DNA of 13,832 nt from Candidatus Omnitrophota bacterium (GCA_028717025.1 JAQUOR010000022.1:1-13832), one strand, 5' to 3'. Shown: positions 6,145 through 13,823, counted from the stretch's first letter. Notes: generated from the letters alone by a model not told the origin. A program made the numbers and translations.

Positions 6145-6357
6145 TTACAACATCCGTTTTATATCCGAGAGGTGATTATAAATGGAGATCAATGTCTGAT
6201 GTATTGCTTCCGATTTCTTTTCTTCCAGTCCCGCAGCGCACTTATTGCATTTTTTTAATAAATTTTCAGAGAAGTCGCTGAATAATTCATCTTTAAGCTT
6301 TACAATCGTCCTCACCAGCTCTTCATTTTTCAACAAACATGATGTCCGTGCAGGCAT
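6145..6357 (-). CDS. 70-aa hypothetical protein with CxxC motif
   Basis: Not recognised. The protein is predicted to be largely helical, with hydrophobic-charged periodicity over residues 11-35 and 52-68, and has Cys37-x-x-Cys40 in its middle plus Cys7. There is no signal peptide or membrane helix. Its reality is supported by the best ribosome site in the window (AAGGAGGT, five bases before ATG 6357). It sits within a tight same-strand run: 36 bases after the PsbP-like gene and 6 bases before the possible start (6138) of the exported-protein remnant. The two cysteines could bind metal or form a disulfide, but a lone CxxC in a small helical protein is weak evidence for either. Confidence 0.7.
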   Translation of the reverse strand: MPARTSCLLKNEELVRTIVKLKDELFSDFSENLLKKCNKCAAGLEEKKSEAIHQTLISIYNHLSDIKRML

Positions 6358-6393
6358 ACGCCACCTCCTTACTGATTTGTTTTAGTGTCTTTG

Positions 6394-6999
6394 TTATCTG
6401 ATACCTTTAGCCGCAGAAAATCGTATTGAACCGATGGCTTTCTCGATATCTTCTTTGATCGTTTCGAGATCATCGAGCATACAAAGGACTTTTATCCGTA
6501 CCAGGATATTACCTTCTCCTATAAAATCATATGTTTCCGTATAGGTGGATTCCCCGGTATTTTTCGAGCTGCAGTAAATATATTTTCGTCCGGCGGTCTC
6601 TCTTACTACCGGTCCCTGGATGATCGTTTGGCTTTTAGGCAAGTTTTTCTTAAGTGCTTGCGACATGGCTTCCAGGGTAAGCGGTTCCCCGACTGCTATA
6701 AGCGCTATAAAGAGCGAAGGGTTATACGATCCTGGAATGTTTTCGGAACGTTCTTTCGTAAACGCTGCCCTGCTGGGATCATCGGGAGTAATCGTATTCA
6801 GATTTCTTTGCGCGTAGCTCCAGCCGTCCGGACATCTAATAGTAAAAGGAGGATAGTCGCTGATATAATGGTATTCTGCTTGACCCGCGGGAAACACAGT
6901 CCAGCTTTCATTGTTTTCCCGGGCAAACGCAGACAAGAAAGAGGAAAGAAACAGGGCAAAAACGAGAGTTATTTTTACAATGTCGCTTTTTTGTTTCAT
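6394..6999 (-). CDS. Secreted PsbP/DcrB-like protein
   Basis: A 201-aa exported protein. Residues 1-26 form a signal peptide (MKQKSDIVK, hydrophobic core, cleavage after AFA). The mature part reads like the PsbP/Mog1/DcrB fold. An early strand 'PFTIRCPDGWSYAQ' resembles the 'F.i..P..W' opening. A long helix precedes the centre (EAMSQALKKNLP), the strand YTETYDFIGEGNILVRIKVLCM follows in parts, and a closing helix with final strand (EDIEKAIGSIRF) ends the domain. That assignment is by pattern and is moderate. A longer start at 7035 would overlap the upstream gene by 26 bases and bury the signal peptide, so ATG 6999, ten bases after the neighbour's stop, is preferred despite a weak ribosome site. 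It is probably periplasmic and co-transcribed with the membrane protein upstream. Confidence 0.78.
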   Translation of the reverse strand: MKQKSDIVKITLVFALFLSSFLSAFARENNESWTVFPAGQAEYHYISDYPPFTIRCPDGWSYAQRNLNTITPDDPSRAAFTKERSENIPGSYNPSLFIALIAVGEPLTLEAMSQALKKNLPKSQTIIQGPVVRETAGRKYIYCSSKNTGESTYTETYDFIGEGNILVRIKVLCMLDDLETIKEDIEKAIGSIRFSAAKGIR

Positions 7000-7009
7000 T
7001 AACTTTAAA

Positions 7010-7711
7010 TTATGAGCCAGCGGCAACCGGATCATTAAACTGCGCTTTCACTTTAGGCCGTTTGAAATACAGGGCCGTAAGGCTGGTAAATAATGCGTAA
7101 CAGCTGAAGTAAAAAGATAACGTCATGCCTGCGACGGGCGTGAGTATGGATTGGGCGAGCTCAAGATTACTGCTGGCAGGAGACGGTGTGTTTCCTTGTG
7201 CCAGGGAGAATATACGCGATACCTCCTCTGAGAGCCGCAGGACAAACGTAACGTCGGTAAAAATATCCCATAAGAATATAAAGCTTACAATGATTCCCAT
7301 CGCAAGACTGTACGCCACACACGATGAAGCATTCGTGCGTAATTGCAGGAGCGCGGTGCCTGAATAGAGGAACAAACCCGCAGAGAGCACACAGGCGATC
7401 AGGAATATTTTTGTTACCCAGGAGAAATCTTTTTTGTCCACGTAATGCGCTTTATAATTTTCTAAAACACTCTTTATCTGATTTACATCGGCATAGATCA
7501 GCCGTTCTTTATCTTGTCCGTTGCCCAGCGTCTTTTGGCCTATGAAGTTTTCCAGTTCATTTACTCTCTGAATGCCCGCGTCATACACAATCGGGGCAAT
7601 TGCTTTTTTTGTCATAACAACGGCAACGCCGCTGCGTAACTGATGTAGTCCCGCCAAGACAAAGAGTATGCCGAAAATGATTATTCCGAGCGAAGGTACG
7701 GTTTTCTTCAT
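7010..7711 (-). CDS. Four-helix integral membrane protein, unknown function
   Basis: A 233-aa protein not assigned to a family. Hydrophobic segments lie at about 8-27, 101-122, 133-152 and 190-215. Between the first two is a roughly 70-residue soluble stretch (30-98) with helix-like spacing, and between the third and fourth a shorter loop with a Pro/Ser-rich patch (NTPSPASSN, 174-182). The C-terminus is basic then acidic (FKRPKVKAQFNDP). ATG 7711 follows AAGGAGGA by six bases, a strong ribosome site. It precedes the secreted PsbP-like gene by ten bases, so the two probably work together at the envelope. A small upstream ORF overlaps its start by ATGA. Confidence 0.8.
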   Translation of the reverse strand: MKKTVPSLGIIIFGILFVLAGLHQLRSGVAVVMTKKAIAPIVYDAGIQRVNELENFIGQKTLGNGQDKERLIYADVNQIKSVLENYKAHYVDKKDFSWVTKIFLIACVLSAGLFLYSGTALLQLRTNASSCVAYSLAMGIIVSFIFLWDIFTDVTFVLRLSEEVSRIFSLAQGNTPSPASSNLELAQSILTPVAGMTLSFYFSCYALFTSLTALYFKRPKVKAQFNDPVAAGS

Positions 7712-7806
7712 ACAGTTTCCTCCTTGAACAAGATTTTACGCACGATTAATACTCTTTTCTTATTTTTATCGTCCGCAGGCGCTTCTTTTTTAAAGGCAAA
7801 CGACAA
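7708..7806 (-). CDS. Possible 32-aa leader ORF, TTG start
   Basis: An open frame begins at TTG 7806, with AAGGAG about eleven bases upstream, and ends in TGA overlapping the next gene's ATG (ATGA). Its product is charged (KKEAPADDKNKKRVLIVRK, then ILFKEETV) with codons like those of the neighbours. The last codons are also the ribosome site of the membrane-protein gene, which would give translational coupling. The frame is short and the start is non-ATG, so chance is possible. KKRVLIV recalls a response-regulator N-terminus, but the following residues do not fit. Confidence 0.3.
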   Translation of the reverse strand: MSFAFKKEAPADDKNKKRVLIVRKILFKEETV

Positions 7807-7899
7807 ATTTTATTCTACTCCTTCTCATCTCTTTTGTCCACCTTTGGCCTATTCCTCGAAAGAGCAAAAATCCCCATGGAAAACTATTGCAGAATCGGG

Positions 7900-7927
7900 T
7901 TGAATTATCCGGATTATCTAATAAAAT
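7900..7927 (+). promoter_or_regulatory. pyrD promoter giving a probable leaderless mRNA
   Basis: TTGAAT (-35, 7900-7905), a 16-base spacer and TAAAAT (-10, 7922-7927, five of six consensus bases) precede the pyrD ATG at 7935. A start site 6-8 bases after the -10 falls on or just before the ATG. No Shine-Dalgarno is present, which fits leaderless initiation. The rest of the 7712-7934 spacer shows no other clear element besides the leader ORF on the minus strand. Confidence 0.6.
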
Positions 7928-7934
7928 AGATTAA

Positions 7935-8843
7935 ATGAACGTCGCGGTAAAGTTAGGGACTTTGGAGCTTAAAACACCGATTATCTGTGCGTCCGGTACC
8001 TTTGGCTACGGAGGAGAGCTTGAGGGCCTGGTCGATTTTAAAAATATCGGCGCAATAGTAGGCAAAACCATAACCTTAGAGCCTAAGGTAGGTAATCCCG
8101 ACCCGCGCATCTACGAAACCGAATGCGGCGTGCTTAATTCTGTGGGGCTTGAAAATCCCGGACTTAAAGGTTTTATCGAAGAGAAGCTCCCCTTAATGAG
8201 CAAGCTCATCTGCCGCAGGATCGTCAGCATCGGAGGCTTCTCCCTTGAAGAATATGAAGCCTGCCTTAAGAAGCTTGAGCATGAACACAGCATCGATGCC
8301 TTTGAAATAAATCTTTCCTGTCCGAACCTAAGACTTAAAAAAATAGTTTCTCAGGATGCTATGGCGACCCGCCAGGTGGTAAAGGCCTTGCGCGTACTTA
8401 CCAAAAAACCTCTGTTTATAAAAATTACGCCCGAAGTAACCGATATCTCTGAAATTGCCAAAGCTGTACAAGAAGCAGGCGCCGACGCCATCTCCTTAGT
8501 GAATACCTTCTTTTCCATGAGCATAGACATTGAAACGCGCAAGCCACGCTTAGGGAGCATTTTTGGCGGTTATTCCGGCAGAGCAATAAAACCCCTTGCG
8601 TTATATCGCACCTGGCAGGTTGCGCAGCACACAAATATCCCGATTATCGCCGGAGGAGGCATAGCGAGCGCCTCTGATGCGATTGAGTTCTTTTTAGCGG
8701 GTGCTACCGCAGTAAGCTTAGGGACGATAAATCTGGTGTATCCTAATATCGCAAAAGAGATCCTTAAAGACATAAAAGAATACCTGAAACGTAAACACGT
8801 AGACGATATTAATGTTTTGCGCGGCTCAATGCTTACAAAATAA
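7935..8843 (+). CDS. pyrD: Dihydroorotate dehydrogenase, class 1B catalytic subunit PyrD
   Basis: Oxidises dihydroorotate to orotate on FMN in the cytoplasm, handing electrons to PyrK. The 302-aa protein has normal class 1B length. FMN and substrate motifs are present: ASGTFGYG (19-26), the lysine of VGKT (Lys44), ETECGVLNSVGLENPG (61-76) and NLSCPN with Cys129 as the catalytic base that marks class 1. Lys163 lies in FIKITP, Asn190 in SLVNTF, GGYSGRAIKP at 211-220 (the usual second-to-last motif, with Arg where Pro is common), and GGGI at 240-243. No quinone-linked N-terminal extension is present, consistent with need for PyrK. ATG 7935 directly follows a promoter. DUF1189 and pyrF genes lie downstream on the same strand. 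Confidence 0.95.
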   Translation: MNVAVKLGTLELKTPIICASGTFGYGGELEGLVDFKNIGAIVGKTITLEPKVGNPDPRIYETECGVLNSVGLENPGLKGFIEEKLPLMSKLICRRIVSIGGFSLEEYEACLKKLEHEHSIDAFEINLSCPNLRLKKIVSQDAMATRQVVKALRVLTKKPLFIKITPEVTDISEIAKAVQEAGADAISLVNTFFSMSIDIETRKPRLGSIFGGYSGRAIKPLALYRTWQVAQHTNIPIIAGGGIASASDAIEFFLAGATAVSLGTINLVYPNIAKEILKDIKEYLKRKHVDDINVLRGSMLTK

Positions 8844-8896
8844 CAGCCATAGTGATCTTTACGACTTTGCGTCATAAAAATCAAGGAGAATGAAAG

Positions 8897-9664
8897 ATGA
8901 TTTTTAAAGAGATTGTCGCGGCAGTCGGCGATTTTAAATTTTACGGCCAGGTAAAAGATTTTAACCTGGGAAAAAGCATAAAGTATGTTTTTTTGTTTGT
9001 TCTGATAGCGACCGTACTTTTGACGGTACGTTACAGCTACTTGATAAACTACGGACTTACGCGTGCCCGCGCCTGGTCGCAGGAGAACCTGCCTGTCATA
9101 CATATTCAAAATGGAGCAGCCAGCGCCGAAGTGCAGCAGCCTTATAAAGTTGAAGTAGAAGAAGGCGTGCTGATAATCGATACTACCGGTACAATCACCT
9201 CCCTGGCAGAGTATGCGCAGGGAGCGCTACTTACAAAAAGCGAATTCATCGTTAAAAAAAATACCGCGGAAACAAGAACGTATAGTCTAAAAGAGATAAA
9301 AGAATTGACCATCGATAAGGACTTTTTGGATAAAGCAAAAAAGATAATAGTTATCGTGGCCATCCCCATTATGCTGATAGGCATGTATGCCTATTTCTGC
9401 ATGGCACGATTTCTACAGATACTGCTTTTTAGCCTTGTGGCGCTGGCGCTTGCGGCCAGTATGAGACTTACGCTTACCTATAAACAGATTTTTAATGTAA
9501 GCGCATACGCCATTACCGCAAGCATGCTCTTTGGGTCATTGACAGCTTTGTTTCTTACGCGGATACCGTTTGCGGGCTGGTTGTATAACGGATTGTATGT
9601 TATTTACCTGATACTAGCGCTGCCTCATTGTAAAACCGAAAAGACGCAAGGAGGTTTGCTTTGA
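8897..9664 (+). CDS. DUF1189 family membrane protein
   Basis: A 255-aa integral membrane protein that fits DUF1189. It starts with a short cytoplasmic lead (FYGQVKDFNLGKSIKY). One helix lies at about 29-50. An extracytoplasmic domain (51-146) carries the family's landmarks: NLPVIHIQNG (64-73), PYKVE (82-86), LIIDTTG (92-98), LLTKSEFIV (111-119) and a YSLKEIKELTIDKD block (129-142). Then come four helices at about 148-168, 172-190, 200-220 and 225-243. AAGGAG lies eight bases before ATG 8897. Its stop overlaps the pyrF start codon (TTGA), so the two are coupled. DUF1189 has no proven function. Lying between two pyrimidine genes may be simple operon company rather than a pathway role. Confidence 0.85.
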   Translation: MIFKEIVAAVGDFKFYGQVKDFNLGKSIKYVFLFVLIATVLLTVRYSYLINYGLTRARAWSQENLPVIHIQNGAASAEVQQPYKVEVEEGVLIIDTTGTITSLAEYAQGALLTKSEFIVKKNTAETRTYSLKEIKELTIDKDFLDKAKKIIVIVAIPIMLIGMYAYFCMARFLQILLFSLVALALAASMRLTLTYKQIFNVSAYAITASMLFGSLTALFLTRIPFAGWLYNGLYVIYLILALPHCKTEKTQGGLL

Positions 9665-10332
9665 AAGAGTGGAATAAACTGATCGTGGCTTTGGATCTTG
9701 ACGAGAAAGCAGAGATATTCAGGGTTGTAAAAGCGCTCGCGCCAAAAAAAGTAAAATTTAAGATCGGTTCCATTGCCTTTACCAAATTCGGACCGCAGCT
9801 GCTTAAAAAAATTATCAGCCGCAAAATAGATATTTTTTTAGATTTAAAACTTTACGATATCCCCAATACCATGAAACAGACCGCAGCAGTTATCGCGGGA
9901 ATGGGATGCTGGGCCTTTACGGTGCATATACGCGCCGGACAGGAAGCGCTTGAGTCGGTACGAGACGAGGTCGTACGCGTCTGTGCCGCAAAAAAAATGC
10001 GCAAGCCCCTGATACTGGGAGTTACGGAATTGACTTCCGGCGAAGCAGCGAAAGCAAAAGTTGTTGAGCTGGCTGACCAGGCAAGGATTGCCGGGATAGA
10101 TGGAGTGATCGCTTCAGCGCAGGAAGCCTCAGCTATAAAAGCTAAATTCGATAACCACCTTTTGGTAATAACACCCGGGATCCGCAACCCCAAAGACGAT
10201 AAGGGGGACCAACAAAGAATCACTACCGCACAAACTGCATTTTACGAGGGTGCAGATTATATTGTGGTCGGCAGACCCATTATCAGTAAAAAAAATTACC
10301 TGAAAGCGGCGCAGGAAGTATTGAGCGCATAA
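9661..10332 (+). CDS. pyrF: Orotidine 5'-phosphate decarboxylase PyrF
   Basis: Decarboxylates OMP to UMP, the last step of de novo pyrimidine synthesis, in the cytoplasm. The 223-aa TIM-barrel has every key motif: LIVALDLD with Asp11, KFKIG with Lys34, and the catalytic DLKLYDIPNT (61-70; Asp61, Lys63, Asp66). Phosphate-binding TPGIR lies at 171-175 and VVGRPI at 202-207. The start is TTG at 9661, overlapping the DUF1189 stop, with AAGGAGG five bases upstream. No ATG gives a full N-terminus, so TTG is well supported. It is probably co-transcribed from the pyrD promoter. Confidence 0.95.
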   Translation: MKEWNKLIVALDLDEKAEIFRVVKALAPKKVKFKIGSIAFTKFGPQLLKKIISRKIDIFLDLKLYDIPNTMKQTAAVIAGMGCWAFTVHIRAGQEALESVRDEVVRVCAAKKMRKPLILGVTELTSGEAAKAKVVELADQARIAGIDGVIASAQEASAIKAKFDNHLLVITPGIRNPKDDKGDQQRITTAQTAFYEGADYIVVGRPIISKKNYLKAAQEVLSA

Positions 10333-10366
10333 TAACACCTACCCGCAATGTATTCGTAAAACGTCC

Positions 10367-10741
10367 ATGCCCCAAAAAGCGTTTCAGACAACTCATACGC
10401 ATAAGAACCTTTATGGCATTGTCTGTCTTCTGGCAATCGGGTTCTTTTTTATCCACAAAATATTTGCCGCAGGCTTCCTCGTTGGCCTTGCGCTGGGTGC
10501 CGGCAATGGCCTGCTGCTTACTAAACAATTCGGGTCATTTTTACAGAATAAAAAGCTTTACCTTGTATTTTTAAGCTATATAATAAGATATTTTTCCTTA
10601 GGGCTCATTCTTTATCTGGCGGTAAAAAAGGACATGATATTGTTTTACGGCATTATCGCGGGATTTGCCGCAGCGCAGGCGGTCTTTTTCGTGACTCAAT
10701 TAAAGAACCTTGGCCCGAAAAACACCGGTAAAGACCCTTAA
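10367..10741 (+). CDS. AtpI-like (ATP synthase protein I) membrane protein
   Basis: A 124-aa protein with four hydrophobic helices at about 14-30, 33-51, 64-85 and 91-112, and a polar tail. It fits the ATP synthase I pattern: a Gly-rich second helix ending in GxGNGLLLTKQF (44-55), and an arginine inside helix 3 (Arg74 in YIIRYFSLGLILYL). AtpI proteins usually precede F-type ATP synthase operons and help c-ring assembly or Mg2+ uptake. Here the gene sits just upstream of a V/A-type operon, which suggests a parallel assembly role. ATG 10367 has no clear ribosome site and lies 34 bases after pyrF. The family call rests on topology and pattern and is moderate. Confidence 0.6.
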   Translation: MPQKAFQTTHTHKNLYGIVCLLAIGFFFIHKIFAAGFLVGLALGAGNGLLLTKQFGSFLQNKKLYLVFLSYIIRYFSLGLILYLAVKKDMILFYGIIAGFAAAQAVFFVTQLKNLGPKNTGKDP

Positions 10742-10793
10742 AATCTCTAAAAAACCTTAAAATCGGCGTCATTCGGCAGATTGACAAAAATGG

Positions 10794-10821
10794 TTGAATT
10801 TGCTTGTAAATACACTATAAT
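10794..10821 (+). promoter_or_regulatory. Promoter of the V/A-ATPase operon
   Basis: TTGAAT (10794-10799), 16 bases, then a perfect TATAAT (10816-10821), giving a start near 10828 and a leader of about 17 bases with GAGGTG before the ATG at 10845. The same -35 word and spacer length occur at the pyrD promoter. A consensus TTGACA at 10781-10786 is 29 bases from the -10 and so is not used with it. Confidence 0.72.
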
Positions 10822-10844
10822 TGATAGTTACACGAGGTGATTAC

Positions 10845-11468
10845 ATGAGCGAGGACCTGAAAGGACTAATAGAAAAAATACAACAGGAAGGCATCCAGGC
10901 CGCTGAAAGCAAAGCGCGCCAGATAGAGGAACACGCGCATTCCTCGGCCCGTAATATTATTGAGGCTGCCACGCGGGAAGCTGAAAAAATACGTGCTGGT
11001 GCGCAAGAACAGATAAAACGCGCTGACGACAGCGCGCGGGCATCCCTGCAGCAAGCAGCAAGGAATACCTTAATCAGCCTGCGGCAGGAAATTACTGCCG
11101 TCCTTGATGCGCTTATTACCTTAGATGTGCGCAAGAGCCTTACCCCGCAGGAGCTCGCAAAAATCATCGCCGGTTTCCTTGCCCATCATCGCGGGGTTGA
11201 CGAAACAAGCGAAATTATTATTTCTTTGAATAAAGAGGATCTCGGGCATCTTGAGAAAAGTTTATTCGGTGAACTCACCGGAGAAATCAAGTCACGACTC
11301 GTGTTAAAAGCTTCAGAGGATATCAAAGCCGGTTTTAGCATCAGCTATGATGCGGGAAAATCGCATTTTGATTTTACCGACCAGGCGCTCGCCGAATATA
11401 TCAGCGCGTATCTCGATCCAAAACTAAATCAGATACTCAAAATTAGCGCAGGAGACCAGAAAAAATAG
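10845..11468 (+). CDS. atpE: V/A-type ATPase subunit E (peripheral stalk)
   Basis: A 207-aa subunit E (NtpE/VatE). With its partner coil it forms the peripheral stalk holding the A3B3 head against rotation. Residues 1-85 are one long, Ala/Glu/Lys/Arg-rich coiled coil (KARQIEEHAHSSARN, REAEKIRAGAQEQIKRA). Residues 86-200 form the globular head-binding domain, with the LVLKASEDIKAGFSISYDAG strand pair and FDFTDQALAEYI near the end, as usual for the family. Start ATG 10845 has GAGGTG five bases upstream. A TTG at 10821 in frame is rejected because it falls in the -10 box. It is first in the operon after the promoter; the stop TAG is 13 bases before the next gene's GTG. Confidence 0.88.
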   Translation: MSEDLKGLIEKIQQEGIQAAESKARQIEEHAHSSARNIIEAATREAEKIRAGAQEQIKRADDSARASLQQAARNTLISLRQEITAVLDALITLDVRKSLTPQELAKIIAGFLAHHRGVDETSEIIISLNKEDLGHLEKSLFGELTGEIKSRLVLKASEDIKAGFSISYDAGKSHFDFTDQALAEYISAYLDPKLNQILKISAGDQKK

Positions 11469-11481
11469 GAGACTTACAAGA

Positions 11482-12015
11482 GTGAGCGCATACGTATATT
11501 TAATCGCAAGTCTCCCGATGCTGCATTTTGGGACAAAACCTCCGTTTACGTTCGCAAAGTTTTTAGAGCTGTGCCAGGGGCTCATTTCCGGCGACGACAT
11601 GGCGCTCCTTGAAAGTTCGCACAACCTGGGCACAACCGCGCACCGCTCGCCGGGGAGCACAACTCTGCGACGCTGGCAGTCATTCGAAAAAGCGTTACGC
11701 AATGAAGTGGTAAAAGTAAGGGCACACTCTATGCACGTTGACCCGGCGCCTTATCTTGCACCGGACGGTTCATCGGAACTAGCGCTTACCCATGTTGCGT
11801 TGGCCGCATACAGGAACCCGGCATTGCTGGAAGCAGAAAAATTTTTAGATGAGACGCGCTGGCAACGGTTAGAGGAGCTGGCCAGCGGACATTACTTTGA
11901 TATGGATTTTCTGGTAATCTATGCCCAAAAACTTCTGATACTGGAACGCTGGGAACGCATCCACAGCGCAGATAAAGAAAAGCTTCTTAAAGAAACATTG
12001 CAAAAAAGTACCTGA
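11482..12015 (+). CDS. DUF2764 family V-ATPase-associated protein
   Basis: A 177-aa protein that fits DUF2764: it opens with YVYLIASLPMLHFG (4-17), has FAKFLELCQGLISGDDMALL (24-43), and ends in helices including AAYRNPALLEAEKFLDETRW (108-127) and a long closing helix around 142-163. In bacteroidetes-like V/A-ATPase operons this family sits between subunits E and A, where archaeal operons carry subunit C. A rotor-to-ring adapter role like that of subunit C is a plausible inference, unproven. Start is GTG 11482, with AGGAG ten bases upstream. There is no signal peptide or membrane segment. Its position here, E then DUF2764 then A, supports the assignment. Confidence 0.8.
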   Translation: MSAYVYLIASLPMLHFGTKPPFTFAKFLELCQGLISGDDMALLESSHNLGTTAHRSPGSTTLRRWQSFEKALRNEVVKVRAHSMHVDPAPYLAPDGSSELALTHVALAAYRNPALLEAEKFLDETRWQRLEELASGHYFDMDFLVIYAQKLLILERWERIHSADKEKLLKETLQKST

Positions 12016-12077
12016 TACACCACAGATCACATTAAGTTTGCAACGATCTCTTTCGCTACGGACAAAGACAAAAAATC

Positions 12078-13823
12078 ATGAAACGCACAGGACGTATCAT
12101 TAAAATTAACGGCAATATGGTCACGGCAGAGTTTGAAAGCTTTGTGATACAGAACGAAGTGGCTTTTATCATCCATGGAGAAGAAAGACTTAAAGCCGAA
12201 GTTATCCGCGTACGCGCCCATCAGGCAGAGATGCAGGTTTTTGAAAGTACTGCAGGCTTGCGCCAGGGAGAAGAAGTGGTTTTCAGCGACGAACTTCTTT
12301 CCGTTGAACTTGGACCGGGATTGCTCGGGCAGATATTCGACGGTTTAGAAAATCCTCTTCCTCAGTTGGCTGTTCAATGCGGGTTTTTCTTAAAACGCGG
12401 CGTATACTTAAACGCACTTGCGCAGGAAGTTCTTTGGGATTTTACGCCCCAGATAAAAGCGGGTGCTATGGTCAGACCCGGAGAAAGGCTCGGTTTTGTC
12501 CGGGAAAAAACATTTACGCATTACATCATGGTCCCTTTTGGTTTTCCTTCCAATCTTAAAGTCGACAGCATCGTAGGGCCCGGCCGATACGATCTGCGGC
12601 AGGTAGTCGCGCATTTGAAAGATGAAAACGGTAAGACCTACGAATGTTTTCTTAAACAAACCTGGCCGGTCAAGATACCCATTAGGGCCTATGCCGAAAA
12701 ATTAAAACCGCAGGAGCCTTTAGTTACCAAAATGCGCGAGATTGATTCGCTTTTTCCGGTTGCGCGCGGAGGAACGTATTGTATTCCAGGACCTTTTGGC
12801 GCAGGTAAAACGGTGTTACAACAGCTGACCAGCCGTCATGCGCAAGTCGATATCGTTATTATCGCGGCCTGCGGCGAGCGCGCAGGAGAAGTCGTTGAGA
12901 CGCTTAAAACGTTTCCCGAAATCATAGATCCTCAATCGAACCGGCCCCTGATTGACCGCACCATCATCATTTGCAATACAAGTTCCATGCCTGTCGCTGC
13001 CAGAGAATCCAGCGTGTATACCGCAGTGACCATGGCGGAATATTACCGGCAAATGGGGCTTAACGTCTTGCTGCTCGCTGATTCAACGAGCCGCTGGGCG
13101 CAGGCAATGAGAGAAATGTCGGGAAGACTCGAAGAGATACCCGGAGAAGAAGCGTTTCCGGCATATTTAGAGTCGCGCATCGCCTCTTTCTACGAACGCG
13201 CAGGCATCGTTAAGCTCTATGACGGTTCGCTTGGTTCGGTTACTATCGGCGGCGCAGTCAGTCCCGCCGGAGGTAATTTCGAAGAACCGGTAACGCAGGC
13301 GACATTAAAAGTGGTAGGAGCTTTTCATGGTTTAAGCCGCGAACGTTCCGATGCCCGGCGGTACCCGGCAATCGACCCTCTTACAAGCTGGAGCAAATAC
13401 GTAAGTTTTATCGATGCTGTTCAAGCCGCGCGCGGCCACCAGATTCTGCGCAAAAGCCATGAAGTAGCGCAGATGATGAAAGTCATCGGCGAAGAAGGGA
13501 CCGCCCTTGCCGATTACGTCGATTACTTAAAAGGCGAATTTTTCGATTTCGTCTATTTGCAGCAAAACGCTTTTGATAAAGTCGATGAAGCAACGCCTCA
13601 GGAACGGCAGAAATATGTCTTTAACTTTATCTACCAGATTTTGGAAACGCAGTTTTCTTTTAACGACAAAGAAGACGCTTTGCATTTTTTCCAGGCGCTG
13701 CGCCAACTCTTCCGAGGCTTAAATTCCAGCCCCTGGCAGTCGCAGGATTTTAAAAAAACCGAGACAGAAATCACGGCGGCCATAGACCGGAAACGCGCAA
13801 ATCAGGAAAAAGCTCATGCATAA
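12078..13823 (+). CDS. atpA: V/A-type ATPase catalytic subunit A
   Basis: A 581-aa catalytic subunit (NtpA/VatA) that hydrolyses or makes ATP at the A/B interface. The N-terminal barrel (1-70) is followed by the subunit-A-specific insert (about 115-190, PGERLGFV to VVAHL). The Walker A loop GPFGAGKT lies at 238-245, and CGERAGE with the catalytic glutamate region at 265-271. NTSSMPVAARE is at 300-310, the Walker B-type LLLADSTSRWAQAMRE at 331-346 and PGEEAFPAYL at 355-364. The C-terminal helical domain runs from about 440. All hallmark residues are intact. 'GERAGE' instead of the archaeal 'GERGNE' suggests the bacterial Chlamydiae/Bacteroidetes-like branch. ATG 12078 has no strong ribosome site. 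It lies 62 bases after DUF2764 and overlaps subunit B by eight bases. Confidence 0.97.
   Translation: MKRTGRIIKINGNMVTAEFESFVIQNEVAFIIHGEERLKAEVIRVRAHQAEMQVFESTAGLRQGEEVVFSDELLSVELGPGLLGQIFDGLENPLPQLAVQCGFFLKRGVYLNALAQEVLWDFTPQIKAGAMVRPGERLGFVREKTFTHYIMVPFGFPSNLKVDSIVGPGRYDLRQVVAHLKDENGKTYECFLKQTWPVKIPIRAYAEKLKPQEPLVTKMREIDSLFPVARGGTYCIPGPFGAGKTVLQQLTSRHAQVDIVIIAACGERAGEVVETLKTFPEIIDPQSNRPLIDRTIIICNTSSMPVAARESSVYTAVTMAEYYRQMGLNVLLLADSTSRWAQAMREMSGRLEEIPGEEAFPAYLESRIASFYERAGIVKLYDGSLGSVTIGGAVSPAGGNFEEPVTQATLKVVGAFHGLSRERSDARRYPAIDPLTSWSKYVSFIDAVQAARGHQILRKSHEVAQMMKVIGEEGTALADYVDYLKGEFFDFVYLQQNAFDKVDEATPQERQKYVFNFIYQILETQFSFNDKEDALHFFQALRQLFRGLNSSPWQSQDFKKTETEITAAIDRKRANQEKAHA

Noticed and set aside
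5819..6258. Plus-strand open frames of 94-118 codons opposite radC and the small genes
   Set aside because: They are rich in Cys, His, Arg and Phe and lie opposite genes with better starts; shadows.
10781..10821. TTGACA at 10781 paired with TATAAT at 10816
   Set aside because: The 29-base spacing is too long; TTGAAT at 10794 with a 16-base spacer fits.
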